Source: Arcobacteraceae bacterium
GTDB lineage: Bacteria > Campylobacterota > Campylobacteria > Campylobacterales > Arcobacteraceae
NCBI GenBank assembly: GCA_023229945.1
Contig: JALNYH010000003.1
Span: 1 to 64,000, forward strand
Reading direction: 5' to 3'
DNA: 64,000 bases
Below the pieces are notes generated by a model that was not told the origin of the DNA, did no database searches, and worked only from the letters and a program-made list of their open reading frames with translations. Position numbers and translations under genes: made by a program. This document shows, piece after piece, positions 42,638-50,794 of this stretch (position 1 is the stretch's first letter; every line of letters begins with the position of its first letter).

Positions 42638-44233
42638 ATGTTACAAGTCGTTAATCTAAAAAAATCTTTTGGACCTAGAGTCCTTTTTGCAGAAATCAGC
42701 CTAAAGCTTGATGCTGGGAAAAGATATGGACTTATTGGAGCCAATGGAGCTGGAAAAACTACATTTTTAAAAATCTTAAGCGGTGAGGAAGAAGCAACGG
42801 AAGGTGATATCCACATTGCTGGTGGTAAAAAAGTTGGAACTCTAAGTCAAAATCAATATGCTTATGAAGAATTTACTATTTTTGATACAGTTTTATATGG
42901 AAACAAAAGACTATTTGACGCTATCAAAGAAAAAGAAAAGCTTTATTTATCGGAAGAGTTTACGGATGAAATTAACAACCGTTTAGGCGAACTTGAGATG
43001 ATATGTTGTGAAGAAGACCCAACTTATGAATATGATGTAAAAATTACAAAAATCTTAGAAGATTTGGGCTTTCCTTCATCAGTTCAAGGTGAATTAATGA
43101 GTACTATTACAGGTGGAGATAAGTTTAAGGTACTTCTTGCTCAAGTGCTTTATCCAAAACCTGATATCTTGTTCCTAGATGAGCCTACAAACAACCTTGA
43201 TATTGAAACTATCGGATGGCTTGAAAATCAACTTCAACACCATGATGGTACAATGGTAGTAATCTCTCACGATAGACACTTCCTAAATGCAGTGTGTACG
43301 CATATTCTTGATGTGGACTATAAGCAAATCAGAGAGTTTAGTGGTACTTATGATGATTGGTACATTGCTTCTACACTTGTTGCAAAACAAGCTCAAACAG
43401 ATAGAGACAAAAAACTAAAAGAAAAAGCCGAATTAGAAAAATTTATCACTAGATTTAGTGCAAATGCTTCAAAAGCAAAACAAGCGACAAGTAGACAAAA
43501 ACAGCTTGACAAGCTTGATGTTCAAGCTATTTCTATATCAAGTAGAAGAGACCCAAGTATAGTATTTAAGCAAAAAAGAGAAGCTGGAAAAGAGGTTCTT
43601 GAAGTTAAAAATATTTCAAAAAGCTATGATGGTGAAATCGTACTTGATAATATATCGTTTATGTTTGATAAAGGTGATAAAATTGCACTTATTGGTCACA
43701 ATGGAGTTGGTAAAACTACGCTATGTGAAATAATGATGGATAATGTGAAGCCAGATAGTGGTGAAGTTAAATGGGGTGCTACAATATCTCCTAGCTATTT
43801 TCCACAAAATACAACTGACCTTATCAAAGGTGATGTGACTTTGTATGATTGGTTGAGAAATTTTGATAAAGATGCTGATATTAGTGAGATTAGAAATTGT
43901 CTTGGAAGAATGCTATTTAATGGGCAAGAACAAGAAAAACTTGTAAAAAGTTGTAGTGGTGGGGAAAAACACCGTATGATGCTTAGTAAAATTATGCTGG
44001 AACAAGGTAATTTTTTGCTTTTAGATGAGCCTACAAACCACCTTGACCTAGAAGCTATTATAGCACTTGGTGAAGCACTTTATAATTATGACGGAGGGTG
44101 TATTTGTGTATCTCACGATAGAGAGTTACTTGATGCCTTTGCAAATAGAATTATAGAGATTCAAGAAAATGGAACTATTTTAGATTTCAAAGGTAGCTAT
44201 GAGGAATTTGTAGATTACAAAAAGAGTTTGTAA
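42638..44233 (+). CDS. ABC-F ribosome-associated ATPase (YbiT/Uup-like)
   Basis: A 531-aa soluble protein with two ABC domains and no TM. NBD1: Walker A GANGAGKTT (34-42), signature ITGGDK, Walker B LFLDEPTNNLD. NBD2: GHNGVGKTT, SCSGGEKHR, LLLDEPTNHLD. The linker between them is charged and helical (KLKEKAELEKFITRFSANASKAKQ), as in translation-factor ABC-F proteins such as EttA and YbiT. NBD1's signature is off-consensus. Which subfamily it belongs to, and which ribosome state it acts on, cannot be fixed from sequence alone. Confidence 0.9.
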   Translation: MLQVVNLKKSFGPRVLFAEISLKLDAGKRYGLIGANGAGKTTFLKILSGEEEATEGDIHIAGGKKVGTLSQNQYAYEEFTIFDTVLYGNKRLFDAIKEKEKLYLSEEFTDEINNRLGELEMICCEEDPTYEYDVKITKILEDLGFPSSVQGELMSTITGGDKFKVLLAQVLYPKPDILFLDEPTNNLDIETIGWLENQLQHHDGTMVVISHDRHFLNAVCTHILDVDYKQIREFSGTYDDWYIASTLVAKQAQTDRDKKLKEKAELEKFITRFSANASKAKQATSRQKQLDKLDVQAISISSRRDPSIVFKQKREAGKEVLEVKNISKSYDGEIVLDNISFMFDKGDKIALIGHNGVGKTTLCEIMMDNVKPDSGEVKWGATISPSYFPQNTTDLIKGDVTLYDWLRNFDKDADISEIRNCLGRMLFNGQEQEKLVKSCSGGEKHRMMLSKIMLEQGNFLLLDEPTNHLDLEAIIALGEALYNYDGGCICVSHDRELLDAFANRIIEIQENGTILDFKGSYEEFVDYKKSL

Positions 44234-44241
44234 GTCAAACT

Positions 44242-44277
44242 CTTGAGAGAGTTGCTATAATTTTAGCAGCTCTCAAG
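44242..44277. terminator. Strong bidirectional terminator overlapping the EAL gene end
   Basis: CTTGAGAG (44242-44249) pairs with CTCTCAAG (44270-44277), and TGCTA (44253-44257) with TAGCA (44264-44268), giving a long stem around an AT loop. One arm consists of the last codons and stop of the EAL gene (stop at 44263-44265). It serves the convergent ABC-F and EAL genes. Confidence 0.8.
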
Positions 44278-45804
44278 TTCTGGTGAAGATATTGGTGGAC
44301 TGAAATAATACCCCTGAGAGAAATCAATACCAAGTTCTTTTGTGATTTTGAATATCTCTTCGTTCTCTACATACTCTGCAATTGTTTGAAGATTTAAACT
44401 TTTTGCAAAATCAACTATAGTTTTTGTTACTTTATAACTATTTTCGTCTGTTGCAATATTTTTAATCAATGATGCATCAATTTTTAAATAGTCAACATTC
44501 ATTTTTATGATATGATCGAAATTAGAATATCCACTTCCAAAATCATCTATCGCAATTTTACAGCCTATATCTTTTACTTCGTTTATAAAGTGAGATAATA
44601 TATCATAATTTTTTATACTTTGATCTTCTAATATTTCAAAAACTACTCTTTTGGCAATATCATGAGTATTATATTTATCTACCATTATTTTAATAAAATC
44701 AATAAAATCTTCTTCTTCAATATCATCATATGATACATTGATAGAAAAATCAAAAGATAAGAATTCAAAAGCTGCAAATGCTTTTTCTATAATTACTCGT
44801 GTCATTTTTGTATATTGATTTGTTTTTTTTGCTATATCCAAAAAGAAAAAAGGTGAAATAATCTTATTTTCGTCAATCATCCTCACCAAACACTCATATT
44901 TTCTTACTCTCATAGTTTTATTATCAACTAAAGGTTGAAAATAGACTATTATTTTATCTTCTGCAAGAGCATTTTTGAGTTTTTTAGTCCATGTCATATT
45001 ATTTTTGTATTCTTGGAGATTATCAAGTTCGTCATAAAATACCAAAAAGTTTTTATTTGTTTTTTTTGCTGATTGAAGAGCTAAATCTGCAGTTATTAGT
45101 TTGTTGTTTAGAGATGAAAATGAAAGTCCAGCTATAGCTCTAGTATCTATTCCATACTGTTCATAGTAAAAGACATGATTATCTATTCTTGTCAAAATAT
45201 TTTGTATTAAAGCTGTAAACTCATCTTGCTTCAAATTCATATTTGCAATACAATATGTGTCAGCATGAAATTTATATAATATTTGTCCTTCTCTAAGCAT
45301 AGATTTGATGTAGTTAGCTACACTTTTCAAGATAAAATCACCGATTTGGTTACCATAAAAATCATTGATTTCTTTAAAGTCTTTGAGATCAATAATTGCT
45401 AAGGATGTGATATTTAAATATCTATTTTTAAGGTCAATAATTAATTTTGCTCGATTGGGTAGTTCTGTTAAAGAGTCAAGATGTAAAAATACATTCATAA
45501 GCTTTTCTTGTTCTAACTCTTTAGTGATATCTTTTAGGATGTATAAATCTCTATTTTTGTATTGTTTGTTTATTTTAATTATCTTGAAAGTATGTTTTTC
45601 TTTTAATTTATCTTCGGTAATATAAGTTTCTTTTTCAAAGTCAATTTTTTTCATATCAAAAGTTCTAAAATTTGTTTCAAAATTGTAGTTGAAATATAGT
45701 ATATCAATGCTATCAGTCAAAAATACAGAGCAACTAATCGCATCAATCATAGATTTAGCGAAATCTTTTTCTTCGTCAACCAAAAGTAAATTATTTATAT
45801 TCAA
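44263..45804 (-). CDS. c-di-GMP phosphodiesterase (degenerate GGDEF + EAL)
   Basis: A 513-aa cytoplasmic protein: N-terminal PAS-like region (about 1-95), a GGDEF-fold domain with FHADTY in place of GGDEF (inactive as a cyclase), and a C-terminal EAL domain. The EAL domain has ECLVR in place of EALVR, plus E in VVFEILED, IDDFGSGYSNF, YLKID and the IAEYVE Glu, so hydrolysis looks possible. It likely lowers c-di-GMP in response to the N-terminal sensor. It diverges from kdsB. Confidence 0.88.
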   Translation of the reverse strand: MNINNLLLVDEEKDFAKSMIDAISCSVFLTDSIDILYFNYNFETNFRTFDMKKIDFEKETYITEDKLKEKHTFKIIKINKQYKNRDLYILKDITKELEQEKLMNVFLHLDSLTELPNRAKLIIDLKNRYLNITSLAIIDLKDFKEINDFYGNQIGDFILKSVANYIKSMLREGQILYKFHADTYCIANMNLKQDEFTALIQNILTRIDNHVFYYEQYGIDTRAIAGLSFSSLNNKLITADLALQSAKKTNKNFLVFYDELDNLQEYKNNMTWTKKLKNALAEDKIIVYFQPLVDNKTMRVRKYECLVRMIDENKIISPFFFLDIAKKTNQYTKMTRVIIEKAFAAFEFLSFDFSINVSYDDIEEEDFIDFIKIMVDKYNTHDIAKRVVFEILEDQSIKNYDILSHFINEVKDIGCKIAIDDFGSGYSNFDHIIKMNVDYLKIDASLIKNIATDENSYKVTKTIVDFAKSLNLQTIAEYVENEEIFKITKELGIDFSQGYYFSPPISSPELESC

Positions 45805-45917
45805 TCGAGTGCCTTTAAGTAAAAAAAATTATGCAGATTTTATCATTATACAACTTAATATTAGCAATTCTTTGTTAAACTTCTTATATAAAAAGATTTA
45901 ATAAATAGGTAATACAA

Positions 45918-46640
45918 ATGATAATAATACCAGCAAGAGTTGATAGCTCAAGATTTGCTAATAAAGTTTTAGTTGATGTTTTGGGACTTCCTATGGTTAT
46001 AAGAACAGCTAAGCAAGTCCAAGATTTGGATGATGTTGTAATAGCAACTGATTCACATGAAGTCATAGATATAGCTTCAAAATATGGTATTAGAGCCATT
46101 ATGACATCTACTTTACATCAAAGTGGAACAGATAGAGTAAACGAATGTGCAAATATCTTAAATCTAAAGAATAGTGATGTGGTGATAAATGTTCAAGCAG
46201 ATGAACCTTTTATCGAAAAAGAGGTGGTTGCAAAAGTTATAGATAGAGTAAAATACAATATTTCTCAAAAAGAAGATTTTACTATGGTGAGTTGTTATAA
46301 AAAAATATCATCAGAACTTAGTGATGACCCAAATCATGTAAAAGTAGTATTGGATACTTTTCAAAATGCAATATATTTTTCAAGAAGCAAAGTGCCATAT
46401 CACAGAGACCACCATAATGTTACATCGTACAATGGACATTTAGGAATTTATGGATTTAGTAAACAAAGTTTAAATAAGTTTTGTGATTTAGATGTAGCAT
46501 CACTTGAAAGTATTGAAAAATTAGAACAATTAAGAGCTATTTATAATGGTTACAAAATAGCTATGGTTGAAGTTGAGTCTAAATCTTTTGGAATTGATAC
46601 CAAAGAAGATTTAGATAATGCCTTAAGAATTTTTGCCTAG
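45918..46640 (+). CDS. kdsB: CMP-Kdo synthetase KdsB
   Basis: 3-deoxy-manno-octulosonate cytidylyltransferase, which activates Kdo for LPS inner core. The 240-aa protein has IPARVDSSRFANKVL, AKQVQDLDDVVIATD, VQADEPFI and SKVPYHRD, all KdsB marks. It diverges from the EAL gene and its last 18 nt overlap the convergent glycosyltransferase gene. Confidence 0.95.
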   Translation: MIIIPARVDSSRFANKVLVDVLGLPMVIRTAKQVQDLDDVVIATDSHEVIDIASKYGIRAIMTSTLHQSGTDRVNECANILNLKNSDVVINVQADEPFIEKEVVAKVIDRVKYNISQKEDFTMVSCYKKISSELSDDPNHVKVVLDTFQNAIYFSRSKVPYHRDHHNVTSYNGHLGIYGFSKQSLNKFCDLDVASLESIEKLEQLRAIYNGYKIAMVEVESKSFGIDTKEDLDNALRIFA

Positions 46641-49160
46641 TTTAGCCTGAGAATACTTCTCTAGGATTCTCATGATAATTGCAGACACATAAGGGACACT
46701 TTGTATCAAAAGTGTTGCTGCAAATACATAAATCTCTGTAATCCCACTTGTATTTGATATAATCAATCCTAAAAATGAAATCAATAATAAAACTGCCAAT
46801 ATAGTCTCATATTTTATTGGATTTATATTTTCTTTTTTACTATTTCCACCTTTTTGAGTTCTTTTGAAAGGTAAGCCATCTTTTACAAATCCATCATATA
46901 CTGCTTTGAAGATGATAAGTTGTAAACTCATTGATGCTATAGCACTTAAGAAAGTATTTTTCAAACTTGTTTTTACTCTCATTCTGTATAAAATAAAAGT
47001 ATGTAAAATATTTACCAAAAATGCTGTAATAATAGGAATAGTCAATGCAATAGTTGGGATTGTAACACCTACAAAGATTATAACAGGAACCCAAATAATA
47101 TTCATAATAGCCATAAGTGGACCCATCGCATCACTTAGCCAAAAAAACCATCCTGTGATGAATTTTTGTTTTTGTCTTGGACTTAGAGATGTTGAAGATG
47201 GTTTGAATTCTCTCCAGTGTTTTTTGAGAATCTGAATGGCTCCATAAGCCCATCTGTGTCTTTGTGTTTTAAATGCCTCTATGGTATCAGGTAAAAGCCC
47301 ATAGCCGTATCTTCTGTTTGTATAGTGAGCAATATAACCAGCTTCAAATAATCTTAGCCCCAACTCACTATCTTCCACAATAGTATCCGTTCCCCAGCCA
47401 CCAACTTCCATCATAGCTTGAAGCCTAACAAGTACCATTGTACCATGTACTACAATCGCATTTTCTTCATTTCTATCAATCATTCCTATATCAAAAAATC
47501 CTGCATATTCAGCATTCATAGCTGCTTTTACTATGGATTCATTTCCATCGCGGTGATCTTGTGGAGCTTGAACAATTGCTACTTTTGGATCGTCAAAAAG
47601 AGGAACCAAATCCATGAGCCATGGAGATTCTACTACATAGTCAGCATCAATAACTGCTATGATTTCAGTTTTTGGATTTGTGTATTCTAAGGCTTTATTT
47701 AATGCACCTGCTTTAAATCCAGTACAGGTAATATTTAAAAAGACAAATTTTTCTCCAAGTTCATGACAGAGTTTTTCTATCGGTTTCCAATAAAACTCCT
47801 CTGGAGTATTGTTGATAATCACAAGTACTTCAAAATTTGGGTATTTTAGTTTTGCCAAAGCTTCCAAAGTCTCTATCAAAACATGTGGTTGTTCTTTGTA
47901 TGCAGGAACATGTATAGAAACAAATGGTGCATTGTCTGATTTGAGATTTATAGGGATAAGTCTTTTAGGCGGAATTCCAATAGAGCATTTAAATAGTTCA
48001 TTTGCTTTGGCTAAGGTTATGACCACAAGAGGAATCATCAAAAATGTACCCATAGACCACATAACCCACATTCCAAAATTCATATAGTTTACAAAAGGAT
48101 ATGTTGCAGCCATAACTATACCAAAAGCCATCCCTTGAGCAGCTATTGCATATGCTAATGCATGATTTATATTTAATCTTTGGTTTTTTAATCCATACCA
48201 AGTAAGCAATCCACCTATCAAAATTGCTGCTAACATTTGAGAAAACCAATTTTTATTTAGTTCAACAACATCTTCACTTAAACTAAATTTTGGATTTCTT
48301 TGCGAATCAAATATTCCCCAATACTGACCAATATTTCCTTCTTCATAACCTTTCCATGGTTGATCAAAAGCTTCAATTATATTGTATGACCAATTGTTTT
48401 CTTTTGCAAGCTCTAAAAAACCTCTAATAGCTAATGCTTGATTTTTAATACTTGGAATTGCTTCTTTGTTATTATATCCACGGCTTGGCCATCCAGTTTC
48501 ACCTATAGTTATAGAAGCATCAGGATAAGTTTCTTGTAGGAAATCATATCTATTTTTAATAAATGAACTAAAATTATCAATATCTATTTTTTCCCAATAT
48601 GGTAATATATGTACATTTATAAAATCAACATTTGAGACTAGTTCTGGATACTTAATCCAAGTGTGCCAAACTTCAGCAGTAGTAACTGGCATATGTGTTT
48701 TTTCAACTACAAGATAGATATATGCTAAAAGCTCTTCTACTTCTAAATTTTCTCTAAGAAGTGTTTCATTTCCAACTATTATTGAATTTATAATATCAGG
48801 ATAATTATCAAGTATGTAAAAAGCCCTTTGTAATTCAGAATAATTCTCTTCATAATCTTCGCTAAGCCAAAGACCCAAATCCATTGTCATATTTGTTGAC
48901 GATAATATATCAACTACTACTAAAGCATCTTGAGTTGAGTATGTTCGAATATTATTTGTATATTTTGATAAAAGGTTAATATCTGATTTTATTTCATCAT
49001 AAGATAAATATCTTTTATCATTACCATGATAAGGAGAATAGGAGAGTGATTCAATTGTATCATTTGTGCTATGAACTATAAACATTTCATGTTCATGTGT
49101 AATCCAAAAAAATGTTTGAAATAATGCCGCAAGAATAAGCCCAAAAATTATATATCTCAA
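46623..49160 (-). CDS. GH17-GT2 fusion, putative beta-glucan synthase
   Basis: An 845-aa membrane protein. After an N-terminal anchor, residues about 35-300 form a GH17-like beta-glucanase domain with both catalytic residues present: IVGNE (Glu132) and GETGWPS (Glu221). TM segments follow (about 308-390), then a GT2 processive synthase domain with DAD (505-507), ED (596-597) and QRHRW (633-637), then four more TM segments. This layout resembles NdvB/NdvC-type beta-glucan synthases, where the GH17 part can act as a transglycosylase. The likely product is an envelope or extracellular beta-glucan; linkage is unknown. Confidence 0.87.
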   Translation of the reverse strand: MRYIIFGLILAALFQTFFWITHEHEMFIVHSTNDTIESLSYSPYHGNDKRYLSYDEIKSDINLLSKYTNNIRTYSTQDALVVVDILSSTNMTMDLGLWLSEDYEENYSELQRAFYILDNYPDIINSIIVGNETLLRENLEVEELLAYIYLVVEKTHMPVTTAEVWHTWIKYPELVSNVDFINVHILPYWEKIDIDNFSSFIKNRYDFLQETYPDASITIGETGWPSRGYNNKEAIPSIKNQALAIRGFLELAKENNWSYNIIEAFDQPWKGYEEGNIGQYWGIFDSQRNPKFSLSEDVVELNKNWFSQMLAAILIGGLLTWYGLKNQRLNINHALAYAIAAQGMAFGIVMAATYPFVNYMNFGMWVMWSMGTFLMIPLVVITLAKANELFKCSIGIPPKRLIPINLKSDNAPFVSIHVPAYKEQPHVLIETLEALAKLKYPNFEVLVIINNTPEEFYWKPIEKLCHELGEKFVFLNITCTGFKAGALNKALEYTNPKTEIIAVIDADYVVESPWLMDLVPLFDDPKVAIVQAPQDHRDGNESIVKAAMNAEYAGFFDIGMIDRNEENAIVVHGTMVLVRLQAMMEVGGWGTDTIVEDSELGLRLFEAGYIAHYTNRRYGYGLLPDTIEAFKTQRHRWAYGAIQILKKHWREFKPSSTSLSPRQKQKFITGWFFWLSDAMGPLMAIMNIIWVPVIIFVGVTIPTIALTIPIITAFLVNILHTFILYRMRVKTSLKNTFLSAIASMSLQLIIFKAVYDGFVKDGLPFKRTQKGGNSKKENINPIKYETILAVLLLISFLGLIISNTSGITEIYVFAATLLIQSVPYVSAIIMRILEKYSQAKLGKNS

Positions 49161-49229
49161 CTCGTTTTCCTTGTATTGTTTTAAGAATGGAATACTATCA
49201 TATTTTTTGAGATTTTGAGAAAAAATTGA

Positions 49230-50717
49230 CTAAATTGGAAGAGATATTTTTATAGTTGCTCCACTTGAATGATTTATTGCTTCAATTGAACCTTTTAAAT
49301 GAGTTTCAATAACAATTTTACAAGCATAAAGACCTAGTCCAACGCCATGTTGAGAATCTTTTGTACTAAAATAAGGCTCAAATATTTTGTCAATTATATT
49401 ATCAGCAATTCCACCTCCATTGTCACTTATTTCAAAAATGAGTTGATTATTAATAAAATATTCTTTTAATTTTATAACACCATTTTTTGTTTTATTTTTT
49501 AAAATAGCTTCTTTTGCATTTGTTAGTATGTTTACTAGTATGGTAGATAACTCATTTGGATAAGTAATAATTTCTATATCTTGTTCAATATCTTTTATAA
49601 AATCAATCATGTCAGCATCTTTGGAATTTGCAAAAATCTCAACCGCTTTTGTGATGATTTGTTTAGGTGTAGTTTTTATTTTTTGATCTTTTAATTGTAC
49701 GAAACTTTGAAAATCTTCTATTGTTTGAGATAACTCATCTGATTTTTGTTTTATTTCATTGAGTGATTGTATCATTTGTTCAGGAGTTGGTTCATTCCCG
49801 AAACTCAAGTCAAGTTCCATTTTCTGAGCTTTTATGGAGATTACATTCAAAGGTTGTCTCCATTGATGTGATATCATTTGTAGAGTTTCAGCCATAATAG
49901 CAAGTTTGGTTTGCTCTACTAAAATTTTATCTTTTTGTTTAATCTCATCTTTGGCATTTACAACTTCTTTTGTTAATTGGGTATTTTGATTTTTTAAAGC
50001 TAATTCATTTGTAATATCAAACATCAAAGCAGTATAGCCTGTAATATCACCATATTTATTATGAACAGGTTGGATTTTTACATCAACCCAAAATGTAGTA
50101 ACGCCATCTTCTTTTATAAATTGTTCTTTAGTATTGAAAATACTATTATGCTCAATTGCTAGTTTTATAATATCAAATGATCCATTATCTGGATTTTTTC
50201 TAATATCCCAGTAGTTTTTTTCTAGTAAATTATTGCTTTGATATCCACTTATATAATAAAAAGCTTCACTAGCTTGTGTAAACTTTCCATTATTGTCAAA
50301 ATGGGCTGAAATTACATATTTATTTAAAATCTGAGCATCTGAGATTTGTTTTGTAATATCTTTTGCATTTATTACGAAAAACTTTTGATTAAGCATTGGC
50401 GAAATTGTGATTTGTAGGTAAACTAATTGTTTATCTTTCCTCAAGCAAGTGATATCCATATTATTTGTATATTTGTCATCAAGTGTTTTGTCAATCAGTG
50501 ATAAAAAAGGATTTATAAATTCTTCTAACATAATATTGTGAAAATTTGATTGGAGTAACTCTTCTTTTGTAAAGCCTAAAATTGGTGAGAACGCATTATT
50601 TACATAAATAAATTTACTATTTTTATCAATGATACCAATACCATCCCAAGAATTATTTACAATTTCTCTCAGTTCGTTATTGCTATGTTGTAGTTTTTGA
50701 ATATCAATATCCGTCAT
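49230..50717 (-). CDS. PAS-domain sensor histidine kinase, cytoplasmic
   Basis: A 495-aa soluble sensor kinase with no TM: PAS (about 20-125), a second PAS with PAC (about 130-240), a coiled coil, H-box SHQWRQPLN (His284), N-box NILTNAKEAI, DNGGGI and GVGLGLYACK. The HQWRQPL type is common in Campylobacterota. No response regulator is adjacent on the same strand; the OmpR-like gene at 53603 lies beyond polA. The PAS domains suggest a redox, light or ligand signal inside the cell. Confidence 0.9.
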   Translation of the reverse strand: MTDIDIQKLQHSNNELREIVNNSWDGIGIIDKNSKFIYVNNAFSPILGFTKEELLQSNFHNIMLEEFINPFLSLIDKTLDDKYTNNMDITCLRKDKQLVYLQITISPMLNQKFFVINAKDITKQISDAQILNKYVISAHFDNNGKFTQASEAFYYISGYQSNNLLEKNYWDIRKNPDNGSFDIIKLAIEHNSIFNTKEQFIKEDGVTTFWVDVKIQPVHNKYGDITGYTALMFDITNELALKNQNTQLTKEVVNAKDEIKQKDKILVEQTKLAIMAETLQMISHQWRQPLNVISIKAQKMELDLSFGNEPTPEQMIQSLNEIKQKSDELSQTIEDFQSFVQLKDQKIKTTPKQIITKAVEIFANSKDADMIDFIKDIEQDIEIITYPNELSTILVNILTNAKEAILKNKTKNGVIKLKEYFINNQLIFEISDNGGGIADNIIDKIFEPYFSTKDSQHGVGLGLYACKIVIETHLKGSIEAINHSSGATIKISLPI

Positions 50718-50754
50718 AAGTACCCTTACAAACTAGTCTTTATTGAGATTATAG

Positions 50755-50760
50755 TATAAT
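50755..50760 (+). promoter_or_regulatory. -10 element upstream of polA
   Basis: TATAAT hexamer 35 nt before the polA ATG, in the 77-nt gap divergent from the kinase gene. No clear -35. Confidence 0.45.
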
Positions 50761-50794
50761 CAGCCTTAACAAAATAATAATATTAGGGTTTAAA

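Noticed and set aside
44263..45804. Active diguanylate cyclase
   Set aside because: The GGDEF position reads FHADTY, so cyclase activity is not expected; only the EAL half looks active.
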